Below are positions 24,823-31,739 of a stretch of 43,928 nucleotides of DNA, one piece after another. Every line of letters starts with the position of its first letter. Position 1 is the first letter of the stretch. Source of the DNA: a bacterium (lineage in GTDB: Bacteria; Vulcanimicrobiota; Xenobia; Xenobiales; Xenobiaceae). Both the position numbers and the translations under genes were made by a program. The DNA lies in assembly GCA_017458675.1 (NCBI GenBank), contig JAFTAM010000095.1:1-43928 (forward strand), given 5' to 3'. The notes beneath the pieces are model-generated. The model was not told the DNA's origin. It was given only the letters and a program-made list of their open reading frames with translations, and searched no databases.

Positions 24823-24842
24823 TCGTATAGATTGTTATACGA
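24823..24842 (+). promoter_or_regulatory. Inverted repeat upstream of flgF
   Basis: TCGTATA (24823-24829) and TATACGA (24836-24842) form a perfect 7-bp inverted repeat 120 bp before flgF. Just upstream, GGTAAAA-type sequences recur (24770-24820). It could be an operator or promoter region for flgF-flgG. No clear sigma28 (GCCGATAA-like) element is visible. Confidence 0.4.
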
Positions 24843-24963
24843 GAAATAAAAACTTCAAGACGGTATTTTTCTTGCTTTCTCTTTAAAAGGGACGGAAAAT
24901 TTATCATAGAAAGAAAAATTTGGGTTCGTATAAGAACGCGGACCACATGTCGGAGGTGTAATA

Positions 24964-25737
24964 ATGCTTGAAGGGATGAGAATGGCTGCTCAGGGTATGA
25001 TGACCCAGGCCGCTAAACAGGATGTCATCACCAATAACTTAGCTAACGTAGGTACCGCCGGTTTCCGCAAGGAAAGCGCTCAGATTACCTCCTTTAGCGA
25101 AATTCTTAACCGTGAAGTCGGCGGTCCCGACGGAATGACCCAGTCTTCATACGAACTTTCTACCGCTCCCGGAATGGAAATCTCCGGCGGTCTTCGCACC
25201 AGCTCCGTAACCCACAGCGCTCAGGGCTCTCTGAAAGAGACCGGCAATCCTTTTGATATGGCCTTAGACGACAACGGTCGCGGTTTCTTCACCATTCAGA
25301 CCAAAGACGGCCTGCGCTTCACCAGAGCCGGAAACTTCCACCTTTCCACCAACGGTGAATTGGTAACCGCCGACGGCGCTCAGGTCATGGGCCATCGCGG
25401 TCCCATCAAGCTGCAGGGCAGCAACTTCACAGTCTCCAACGACGGCGTTATCTCCAGCGACGGCAAGCCCATTGACAAAATCCTGGTAGCCGTTTTTGAG
25501 AACGACGATCAGCTTAAGCGCACCGGCGACAACCAGTTCGCCGCCGGCTCCAAAGTCAGCGCGACCAACGACTTCCAGCTCAAGCAGGGTTATGTGGAAA
25601 TGGCCAACGTCAACGCCATCAACGAAATGGTTGACTTGATGATGGTCACCCGCAACTATGAGGCCAACCAGAAGGTTCTGCAGGCCAACGACAAGATGCT
25701 TGAGAAGACCGCCAATCAGGTCGGCGTAGTCCGTTAA
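24964..25737 (+). CDS. flgF: Flagellar basal-body rod protein FlgF-like
   Basis: This 257-residue rod protein has the family N-terminus MLEGMRMAAQGMMTQAAKQDVITNNLANVGTAGF with the ANxxT/VGTAGFRK motif. The C-terminal helix is QGYVEMANVNAINEMVDLMMVTRNYEANQKVLQANDKM. These terminal coiled-coil segments build the rod in the periplasm after export by the flagellar type III system. The divergence from FlgG (next gene) and the position just before it suggest FlgF. Codon choice leans strongly to C-ending codons (AAC, GCC, GGC), unlike neighbours, as in highly expressed genes. GGAGG lies 8 bases before the ATG at 24964. Confidence 0.9.
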   Translation: MLEGMRMAAQGMMTQAAKQDVITNNLANVGTAGFRKESAQITSFSEILNREVGGPDGMTQSSYELSTAPGMEISGGLRTSSVTHSAQGSLKETGNPFDMALDDNGRGFFTIQTKDGLRFTRAGNFHLSTNGELVTADGAQVMGHRGPIKLQGSNFTVSNDGVISSDGKPIDKILVAVFENDDQLKRTGDNQFAAGSKVSATNDFQLKQGYVEMANVNAINEMVDLMMVTRNYEANQKVLQANDKMLEKTANQVGVVR

Positions 25738-25758
25738 TTTTAAAAGATTGAAAATTCT

Positions 25759-25792
25759 GCCGGTTTTTATGATATAATATATAAAAACCGGC
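25759..25792 (+). promoter_or_regulatory. Perfect hairpin between flgF and flgG containing a TATAAT loop
   Basis: GCCGGTTTTTAT (25759-25770) and ATAAAAACCGGC (25781-25792) form a 12-bp perfect stem whose loop contains TATAAT (25773-25778). No T tract follows, so it is not a standard terminator. It could protect or process the flgF mRNA or mark an internal promoter; TTGAAA lies 19 bp upstream of the TATAAT. Confidence 0.5.
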
Positions 25793-25846
25793 AACCGTGA
25801 ACCGTAACGGTTTGCTGTTAATAAAAGGTTTGGAGGAACATAAATT

Positions 25847-26617
25847 ATGATGCGTTCGCTTTACACTGCTGCTTCCGGTATGATGGCTCAGCAGATGAAT
25901 ATGGATAATATTTCCAATAACCTGGCCAACGTGCAGTCCACCGGTTTTAAGAAATCCCGCGTAGACTTCCAGGACTTGCTCTATGCAACCATGCAGGACC
26001 CCGGCACCGAAGCCACCGCCGGTACCCAGATCGGTATGGGCGTCCGCGCTTCTTCTACTGAGCGCATGTTCTCTCAGGGCTCTCTGCAGAAGACCGGCAA
26101 CCCCTACGACGTAGCCATTCAGGGCGACGGCTTCTTCAAAGTTACCATGCCCGACGGCAGCTCCGCCTACACCCGCGACGGCGCCTTCAAGTATGACGGC
26201 GACAAGGGCCAGCTGGTCACCAGCAGCGGCCAGACCTTAGGCATCAACATTCCTAAGGATGTCACCAACATCGAAGTTCGTCCCAACGGTGAAGTCTTCG
26301 GCGTCCGCATCGACGGCGACGGCCAGCCCGAGAAGATCGCCCAGGTCAAGCTCACCCGCTTCCTCAATCCCTCCGGCCTCCAGGCTATCGGCGGCAACCT
26401 CTATGTAGAGACCCCCGTCGCCGGCGCTAAGACCGAGTCCATCCCCGGTGAGGACGGCTTAGGCGTATTGGCTCAGGGCCACCTCGAGAAATCCAACATC
26501 AACGTAGTCGAAGAGATGATTTCCATCGTACAGGCTCAGCGCGCTTTCGAAATGAACCAGAAGGGCGTTCAGGCCGCCGACGAAATGATGAGAATGACCA
26601 ACCAGCTCCAGAGCTAA
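25847..26617 (+). CDS. flgG: Flagellar distal rod protein FlgG
   Basis: FlgG forms the distal rod of the flagellum. The 256-residue length, the N-terminus MMRSLYTAASGMMAQQMNMDNISNNLANVQSTGF, the core GNPYDVAIQGDGFF, and the C-terminus LEKSNINVVEEMISIVQAQRAFEMNQKGVQAADEMM all match the family well. The start is well supported: TTGGAGGAAC lies just before ATAAATT and the ATG. Codon choice is very biased toward C-ending codons over the whole gene, suggesting high expression. The Shine-Dalgarno GGAGGAAC (25832-25839) is a perfect 8-base complement of part of the candidate small RNA linker. Confidence 0.95.
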   Translation: MMRSLYTAASGMMAQQMNMDNISNNLANVQSTGFKKSRVDFQDLLYATMQDPGTEATAGTQIGMGVRASSTERMFSQGSLQKTGNPYDVAIQGDGFFKVTMPDGSSAYTRDGAFKYDGDKGQLVTSSGQTLGINIPKDVTNIEVRPNGEVFGVRIDGDGQPEKIAQVKLTRFLNPSGLQAIGGNLYVETPVAGAKTESIPGEDGLGVLAQGHLEKSNINVVEEMISIVQAQRAFEMNQKGVQAADEMMRMTNQLQS

Positions 26618-26708
26618 TCAGCTTGCAGCTTGTAATTAAATAATATTTTGCGTGCCGTTCTGCGGGCTGTAAACGGTCTGCAGACGGCGGATAAATTTGG
26701 AGGAGATT

Positions 26709-27017
26709 ATGCAAATCGAAGGCTTTACCCCCGAACCTTTGGCTCAGGCCGCTACTGCTTCGGCTCCTTCCAAAGCTCAGGATGAAGCTAAGCTCAAGGA
26801 AGCCTGCCAGCAGCTTGAAAGCGTATTCCTCAATCAGATGCTTGCTCAGATGCGCAAATGCGCCGGCGGCGAAGGCGGAGGCCTTTTAGGCGGCGGCCAG
26901 GGCGAGCAGATGTTCCAGGGAATGCTGGATCAGGAAAGAGCTAAAGTTTGGTCTCAGGATGGCGGCGTAGGTTTGGCCAGCATTCTGTTTGAGCAAATGA
27001 AGGGTCAGCAGCTGTAA
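26709..27017 (+). CDS. flgJ: FlgJ-type rod-binding protein (N-terminal domain only)
   Basis: This 102-residue protein has the rod-binding (FlgJ N-terminal) domain: LKEACQQLESVFLNQMLAQMRK at about residues 31-52, then a Gly-rich loop and a C-terminal part EQMFQGMLDQERAKVWSQDGGVGLASILFEQM. It lacks the muramidase half present in E. coli FlgJ, as is common outside gammaproteobacteria. Such proteins cap the growing rod. The true start is the ATG at 26709, because GGAGGAG directly precedes it; an in-frame TTG at 26697 is the Shine-Dalgarno itself. It follows flgG by 91 bp. Confidence 0.85.
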   Translation: MQIEGFTPEPLAQAATASAPSKAQDEAKLKEACQQLESVFLNQMLAQMRKCAGGEGGGLLGGGQGEQMFQGMLDQERAKVWSQDGGVGLASILFEQMKGQQL

Positions 27018-27025
27018 TTATGAAT

Positions 27026-27077
27026 ATAGGGTCAGGCTGTTTCACCGTTAAAAACGACGGCTTATTTTCGACCCTAT
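27026..27077 (+). other. Structured region after flgJ
   Basis: ATAGGGTC (27026-27033) pairs perfectly with GACCCTAT (27070-27077) around an inner CCGT/ACGG element. It is not followed by a T tract; the terminator comes just after it. I know of no family for it. Confidence 0.4.
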
Positions 27078-27090
27078 AAGAATATGTAGA

Positions 27091-27127
27091 AAAACGGAAC
27101 AGTTTTTTGCTGCTCCGTTTTTTTGTT
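27091..27127 (+). terminator. Terminator after flgJ
   Basis: ACGGAACAG and CTGCTCCGT pair with one mismatch around TTTTTTG, and seven T residues follow. It separates the flgJ transcript from the sigma factor gene. Confidence 0.75.
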
Positions 27128-27139
27128 AGTATTGCGTCA

Positions 27140-27145
27140 TATAAT
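27140..27145 (+). promoter_or_regulatory. Candidate -10 element for the sigma factor gene
   Basis: A perfect TATAAT lies 34 bp before the start codon at 27179. The -35 position falls in the T tract of the preceding terminator and is poor. Confidence 0.35.
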
Positions 27146-27178
27146 TAATCTTCAGTTTCAGCAGAGCGGTACATTCAG

Positions 27179-27985
27179 TTGAGAGACAAGCAGCTTAACA
27201 TAGAAGCTTTATGGTTCGAATATAAAAAGAGCGGAAGTCCTGAGCTTCAGGAGCGGCTGATAGAGTATTATCTGCCGTTTGTTAAGTCTTTAGCTATAAA
27301 GGTTATGAACGGTATACATGCTCATGTGGAACTGGACGATTTTGTCAGCGACGGTGTTTTCGGTCTTTTAAGGGCTATAGACGGTTTTGAGCCGGAGCGC
27401 GGCTTTAAATTTGAAACTTATGCCACTCCCGTCGTCCGAGGGGCTATTTTTAACGGTATGCGCCGTATGGATTGGCTGCCGGAGAGAATGCGCAGCAAAA
27501 CCAGAGCCCTGCAGAAGGCTATTTACAGTTTCTCTTCGGTCAGCGGCAGGCGTCCTACCGAGAAGGAACTGGCAGAAGAACTTAACGTTTCCGCTTCTGA
27601 GGTTTTTGACCTGATTTCCTGTCTGGGCTGCGTCTACATGCTGTCTCTGGATCAGCCTCTGAACAATTCCGAGGATAATGAAACCTCCATTGCCGATATG
27701 ATAGGCTCCGATGCGGATTATAGCAGTCCGGATCGGGAGCTGGAATTTTCTGAGGAGCGCCGGCGCATTCGCTCGGCAATAAACTGTCTGAATGAACGCG
27801 AGCAGCTTTTAATCAAGATGCACTATTTTGAAGGCGTCACCTTTGAGAAAATTTCCCGCATATTGGGCGTCTCCAAACAGCGCGTTTCCCAGATCCATTC
27901 GCGGGCCGTCAAGCATCTCAGGGACTGTCTGGGCGAGGAGGCTATTGAGCCGGAGGTGATGAGCGGCTTTTTAGTCGAGGGCTGA
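27179..27985 (+). CDS. fliA: FliA/WhiG-type RNA polymerase sigma factor (sigma28 class)
   Basis: This 268-residue sigma factor of the group that directs flagellar genes in many bacteria. Region 2 reads VELDDFVSDGVFGLLRAIDGFEPERGFKFETYATPVVRGAIFNGMRRMDWLPE (about residues 47-100), close to FliA/WhiG. Region 3 is around GRRPTEKELAEELNVSASEV. Region 4 is LNEREQLLIKMHYFEGVTFEKISRILGVSKQRVSQIHSRAVKHL with its helix-turn-helix. The start is TTG at 27179 with only a weak ribosome site, so the exact N-terminus is uncertain. A WhiG- or SigD-like role is equally possible. Its location right after the rod genes suggests control of late flagellar genes. Confidence 0.88.
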   Translation: MRDKQLNIEALWFEYKKSGSPELQERLIEYYLPFVKSLAIKVMNGIHAHVELDDFVSDGVFGLLRAIDGFEPERGFKFETYATPVVRGAIFNGMRRMDWLPERMRSKTRALQKAIYSFSSVSGRRPTEKELAEELNVSASEVFDLISCLGCVYMLSLDQPLNNSEDNETSIADMIGSDADYSSPDRELEFSEERRRIRSAINCLNEREQLLIKMHYFEGVTFEKISRILGVSKQRVSQIHSRAVKHLRDCLGEEAIEPEVMSGFLVEG

Positions 27986-28036
27986 AGGAACCGCAGTACC
28001 GCTGTGGAAACTGAAAAGTAATAAAATAGGTTTTCC

Positions 28037-28062
28037 CGCGCCTCTTAAGGTGCGTTTTTTTT
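28037..28062 (+). terminator. Terminator after the sigma factor gene
   Basis: CGCGCCT (28037-28043) and AGGTGCG (28048-28054) form a 7-bp stem (one G-U pair) with loop CTTA, followed by eight T residues. It ends just 10 bp before the Shine-Dalgarno of the TPR gene, leaving no space for a separate promoter between them. Confidence 0.8.
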
Positions 28063-28090
28063 GTTAATAATTGTTTAGGAGCATAAATTT

Positions 28091-29386
28091 ATGGCTTCCA
28101 GAAAACGTAAATCTACCGATAATATTCAGCGCAAGGCCGTACGTCAGGCAGATGCCGAAATTCGTGAAATATCGCCGCAGGAAAAACGCCGGCAGTTCTT
28201 TCTGAACGTCGGAGTTTGGCTGCTGGTTATAGTATTTTGTATGACTTCCGGTATTATGTGCTTCAGCATAGGCGATAAGAACGGCGATCAGAACGATCAG
28301 GAACAGGCTCAGACTCAGCAGAGAGATGAGATTCAGAGCGAAATAGACCGTTATACCCAGGAAGTGGCCAATGACGCCCAAAATGTCGAAGCTCTGGCCA
28401 ATTTGGGCTATTATTGGCTGCAGAAGGGCATGGCTTCGCCTAAAGCTGAGAGCCTCAAAAAGAAGGCGGCCAAGGCGAAGCAGGCTGACGGCGATAAGGA
28501 CGGAGGCGAGGCTGAGGAAAAGCATGAAGTTTCCAAAGAAGAGGCTTTTGCCAATGCCCGCGATTATTTGACCAAAGCTCTCAATCTCGACAAAAATCAC
28601 ATATTCGCCAAGAAGAATCTGGCTGATCTCGACGCTGAAGAGAATCATTACGAGTCCGCCCGCAAGGCCTACAACGAAATTCTGGCTTTCTGCAAGGAGC
28701 CTGTCAAGGTTAAAGAGGGCGAAGATGAGACCAGCGTTCAGGTCGGCCGCAACAATCAGCGCGTCGACGTAGATCTCAGCTTAGCTAAGCTGAATATGCG
28801 CGACAATAAGCTCGAAGAAGCCGTCGCCTGTTTGGATGACGCCGTAAGCGTAGACCCCGGCAACATTGAAGCTTATACGATGAAGGCGTTTATTTACAGC
28901 GAAGCCAATCAGTTCCCTAAGGCTCACGAAGCTTATAAATCTGCTTTGGCTATAGCCGTAAATATGGGCGAACTGAACAGCGCTCTCAATCTCTATTTGG
29001 GAGAGGCTCAGCTCTATAAAAAAGAAGGCAGCAAGGGAGAAGCTAAAAAGTCCTTAGAGGCGGCCTTGGCTCTCTTCCCGGAAAACGCCGGTCCGCAGGC
29101 TGCGGCCATACGCAGTATGATTCAGAGCCAGATTGATGAAATCGACGGCAAAAAGCCCGCTTCCGCCAAGAATGCCGCGCCAAGAAAGGCAAAGACCGTT
29201 ACCGCTGAGGTTAAACCCGCCGGAGAAGAGAAGCCCGCCGAGGAAGCCGCTCCCGCCGCTGAAGAGAAGCCCGCTGAGGAAGCCGCTCCCGCCGCTGAAG
29301 AGAAGCCCGCTGAAGAAGCCGCTCCCGCCGGAGAAGAAAAGCCTGCCGAGGAGCCCGCTCCCGCCGACGGTCAGAATGAGCAGTAA
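28091..29386 (+). CDS. Membrane-anchored TPR protein with Pro/Ala/Glu repeat tail
   Basis: This is a 431-residue protein. Residues about 36-60 form one hydrophobic helix (FLNVGVWLLVIVFCMTSGIM). Tetratricopeptide-like repeats follow: VEALANLGYYWLQKG (about 99), FANARDYLTKALNLDKN (about 155), LAKLNMRDNKLEEAVACLDDAVSVDPGNIEAYTMKAF (about 233-275), and further repeats to about 340. The charged linker SLKKKAAKAKQADGD (about 120-145) breaks the array. The C-terminus holds four 12-residue repeats of the EEKPAEEAAPA type. TPR proteins bind partner proteins; the partner is unknown. TTTAGGAG lies before the ATG at 28091. It directly follows the sigma factor terminator, so expression may depend on read-through. 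Confidence 0.75.
   Translation: MASRKRKSTDNIQRKAVRQADAEIREISPQEKRRQFFLNVGVWLLVIVFCMTSGIMCFSIGDKNGDQNDQEQAQTQQRDEIQSEIDRYTQEVANDAQNVEALANLGYYWLQKGMASPKAESLKKKAAKAKQADGDKDGGEAEEKHEVSKEEAFANARDYLTKALNLDKNHIFAKKNLADLDAEENHYESARKAYNEILAFCKEPVKVKEGEDETSVQVGRNNQRVDVDLSLAKLNMRDNKLEEAVACLDDAVSVDPGNIEAYTMKAFIYSEANQFPKAHEAYKSALAIAVNMGELNSALNLYLGEAQLYKKEGSKGEAKKSLEAALALFPENAGPQAAAIRSMIQSQIDEIDGKKPASAKNAAPRKAKTVTAEVKPAGEEKPAEEAAPAAEEKPAEEAAPAAEEKPAEEAAPAGEEKPAEEPAPADGQNEQ
29222..29365 (+). repeat. Four tandem 36-bp coding repeats
   Basis: Units begin at 29222, 29258, 29294 and 29330, each encoding a GEEKPAEEAAPA-like dodecapeptide. Units 2 and 3 are almost identical in DNA, so the array is recent or still expanding. 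It lies inside the TPR gene and keeps the frame. Confidence 0.8.
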
Positions 29387-29408
29387 TCTGGACCTCTGAG
29401 GTTCGCTG

Positions 29409-29457
29409 AAAGCCCTTTCCTTTATACTGCCGAAGTATGAGGAAGGGCTTTTTCTTT
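29409..29457 (+). terminator. Terminator after the TPR gene
   Basis: AAGCCCTTTCCT and AGGAAGGGCTT form a long stem with an inner ATAC/GTAT pair, followed by TTTTTCTTTG. Confidence 0.8.
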
Positions 29458-29464
29458 GTATTTT

Positions 29465-29513
29465 TGAGGTTCTTCGCTTTGCTCATAATAGCAAAGAAAG
29501 CGCTCAGAATGAC
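29465..29513 (-). repeat. Short relative of the dispersed repeat (minus orientation)
   Basis: Read on the minus strand it begins TGTCATTCTGAGCGC and ends GCAAAGCGAAGAACCTC, the same unit as in copies B-D but with a longer, AT-rich loop. The gap 29387-29722 holds this, the terminator and the proS promoter. Confidence 0.6.
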
Positions 29514-29592
29514 AAAGAAGCTGAAAGGGACGCCGGAAGGACCGCTCGACTTGGCGGCCGGGAAAATTTATGCGGATGATACGCCGCTTAAT

Positions 29593-29622
29593 CTGTATTT
29601 TGAAAGCGGGTTTTTGTATAAT
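29593..29622 (+). promoter_or_regulatory. proS promoter
   Basis: CTGTAT (29593-29598) and TATAAT (29617-29622) are 18 bases apart, as before the FliK-like gene. Leader of about 95 nt to the ATG at 29723. Confidence 0.55.
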
Positions 29623-29722
29623 AAAGAAACGCGCCCTTATTGAGGGCTGCCTGCTGCATGAAATTTTTTTATTTAATTCATTTTTGAAAGGAACGGCTCT
29701 TTAGAGCAGAGCTTATTTTACT

Positions 29723-31258
29723 ATGGCTAAAAATATTGCTGCCCGCAGCAAGGATTATCCTCAGTGGTATTTAGATGTTATTAAGGCCGCCGAGCTGGCC
29801 GATTATTCGCCCGTGCGCGGCTGTATGGTTATCCGTCCTTACGGATATGCGCTCTGGGAGGCTATTCAGCGCGATTTGGACCGCCGCTTTAAGGCGACCG
29901 GCCATGTCAACGCTTATTTCCCTCTTTTGATTCCGGTCAGCTTTTTGGAAAGAGAGGCCGAGCATGTGGAAGGATTTGCCATGGAATGCGCGGTGGTAAC
30001 TCACTCCTCTCTTAAAAAGGGCGAGGACGGCCATTTAACCGCTCAGTCGGAGTTGGCAGAACCCTTTGTGGTTCGTCCCACTTCGGAGACGATTATAGGC
30101 TCGATGTACTCTCAGTGGATACAGAGCTACCGCGATCTGCCTCTGCTGGTAAATCAGTGGGCCAATGTGATGCGCTGGGAGATGCGCACCCGTCTTTTCC
30201 TGCGCACTGCCGAATTCCTGTGGCAGGAGGGCCATACCGCTCATGAAACTGCGGAGGAGGCCGAAACGGAAACCCGCAGGATGCTGGACGTATATGCCGA
30301 TTTCGCCCGCGATTTCCTGGCGATGCCTGTGGTAAAAGGACGCAAGTCGGAGAGTGAAAAATTCCCCGGCGCCGTGACGACCTACGCCATAGAGGCTCTG
30401 ATGCAGGACGGCAAAGCCCTGCAGGCCGGTACTTCGCACTTCCTGGGACAGAATTTTGCCAAGGCCTTTGATATTAAATTCCTGGATCGCGATAATCAGC
30501 TGCGCCATTGCTGGACTACCTCCTGGGGAGTTTCAACCCGTCTGATCGGCGGTTTGATTATGACTCATTCCGATGACGAAGGTTTGGTGCTGCCTCCCAG
30601 GATCGCTTCTGTTTTGGGAGCTGTAGTGCCCATCTACCGAAGCGAAGAAGAAAAAGATAAAGTTTTGGCCTACTGTAAGCGTCTGGCCTCGGCTATATGC
30701 GGCGAGAAACGCGTGAATGAAGCCTTTGAGCGCGAAAAGGGCAGGGAGATAATTTCTGTATTTACCGACGAGAGCGCCAACCAGAAGCTGGTTATAGATC
30801 TGCGCGAAGGCAGAGCTGTAGAGAAGCACTTCCATTGGGAGCAGCGCGGCGTGCCTTTCCGCTTCGAAGTCGGTCCCCGCGACGTGGACGGCGAAGGCTT
30901 CGTCCTTAAAGTCCGCCATGACAACAGCAAGCATTTCTGCAAGCTGGCTGAAGCCAATGCAGAGTGGTTTGCCGAGCGCTGCCGTGAGGTTCAGGAAGCT
31001 ATGTATCAGAAGGCTCTGAAGTATCAGGAGGAGCATACCGTCGAGGTCAGTTCCTATGAAGAGCTGAAAGAAGCTCTGAAGAAGGGCGGCTTTGTGCGCT
31101 GCTGGTTTAAGGAAGACGCCGAGGCCGAGGCCAAAATCAAGGAGGAGACCAAAGCCGTTGTGCGCTGCATCCCCTTTGAGCAGAGCGGTGAAACCGGGAA
31201 GTGCATTTTCACCGGACGTGAAACTAAAGAGAAGGTTCTCTTTGCCATGGCCTATTAA
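29723..31258 (+). CDS. proS: Prolyl-tRNA synthetase, archaeal/eukaryotic-like type
   Basis: ProRS attaches proline to tRNA-Pro. The 511-residue length and the absence of the large INS editing domain mark the short archaeal/eukaryotic-like (type 3) form. Class II motifs are FVVRPTSETIIGSMY (about 118-132), RTAEFLWQEGHTAH (motif 2, about 161-174), and GTSHFLGQNFAKAF and GGLIMTHSDDEGLVLPP (motif 3). The anticodon-binding domain follows. The C-terminal domain ends in VVRCIPFEQSGETGKCIFTG and VLFAMAY, the terminal Cys-containing and Tyr-ending region typical of this type. It has its own promoter and a repeat-filled gap after it. This type occurs in several deep bacterial lineages. Confidence 0.95.
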   Translation: MAKNIAARSKDYPQWYLDVIKAAELADYSPVRGCMVIRPYGYALWEAIQRDLDRRFKATGHVNAYFPLLIPVSFLEREAEHVEGFAMECAVVTHSSLKKGEDGHLTAQSELAEPFVVRPTSETIIGSMYSQWIQSYRDLPLLVNQWANVMRWEMRTRLFLRTAEFLWQEGHTAHETAEEAETETRRMLDVYADFARDFLAMPVVKGRKSESEKFPGAVTTYAIEALMQDGKALQAGTSHFLGQNFAKAFDIKFLDRDNQLRHCWTTSWGVSTRLIGGLIMTHSDDEGLVLPPRIASVLGAVVPIYRSEEEKDKVLAYCKRLASAICGEKRVNEAFEREKGREIISVFTDESANQKLVIDLREGRAVEKHFHWEQRGVPFRFEVGPRDVDGEGFVLKVRHDNSKHFCKLAEANAEWFAERCREVQEAMYQKALKYQEEHTVEVSSYEELKEALKKGGFVRCWFKEDAEAEAKIKEETKAVVRCIPFEQSGETGKCIFTGRETKEKVLFAMAY

Positions 31259-31300
31259 GTTAAGACAATAACTTGCTAAAAATGGTATAAGAGCATTCCT

Positions 31301-31632
31301 GCATTAGGCTTGTAAATGTTTCCTCTGTCATTCTGAGCGCAGCGAAGAATCTGTCAAGCCTGTTTTACATGTTTTTGCTGTGTAGGTTTTGTTTTGCACT
31401 TCGCTCCGCGCTCGCCGCACCCGGAGCTCGGACGCTCGCTTCAGTGCAAGACAAAACCTGTGCGAAGCATATCTGCGGAAAGCCTGTTTTACATGTTTTT
31501 GTTATGCCGGTTTTCTTTGTCGCTATCGCTCCGCGCGAAGCTGTGCTCGAATCTCCGCGTACGCGTCAAAGAAAACCTTTATTAAGCGTGTCTGCTTAAA
31601 GCCTGTTTTTGCTTAACTTACCGACAGCAGAC
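31301..31632 (+). repeat. Dispersed palindromic repeat, copy C with two inverted-repeat cores
   Basis: It starts GCATTAGGCTTG, carries a CATTCTGAGCG unit (31329-31352), then two cores in tandem. Core 1 has arms GGTTTTGTTTTGCAC (31385-31399) and GTGCAAGACAAAACC (31444-31458). Core 2 has arms GGTTTTCTTTG (31509-31519) and CAAAGAAAACC (31567-31577). It ends with GCCTGTTTTTGCTTAACTTACCG. Short open frames here are repeat-derived. Confidence 0.85.
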
Positions 31633-31739
31633 GGGCAGGAGGTTCTCTTTCTGCAATAGAAATTTCAAAGCCGAGTTGTCTTTCTTGCAAAGGTTCATTG
31701 TGACAGAAACTACTTTTTAGGGACGGCGGAACTGAATTT

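Noticed and set aside
29222..29365. Direct repeats considered as a CRISPR array
   Set aside because: The units are adjacent without spacers, keep the reading frame of the TPR gene and encode a repeated peptide.
31369..31616. Overlapping plus-strand frames of about 63-76 codons in the copy C repeat, and similar ones at 43495-43871
   Set aside because: They are open frames created by the repeat sequence and recur in different copies in different frames without ribosome sites.
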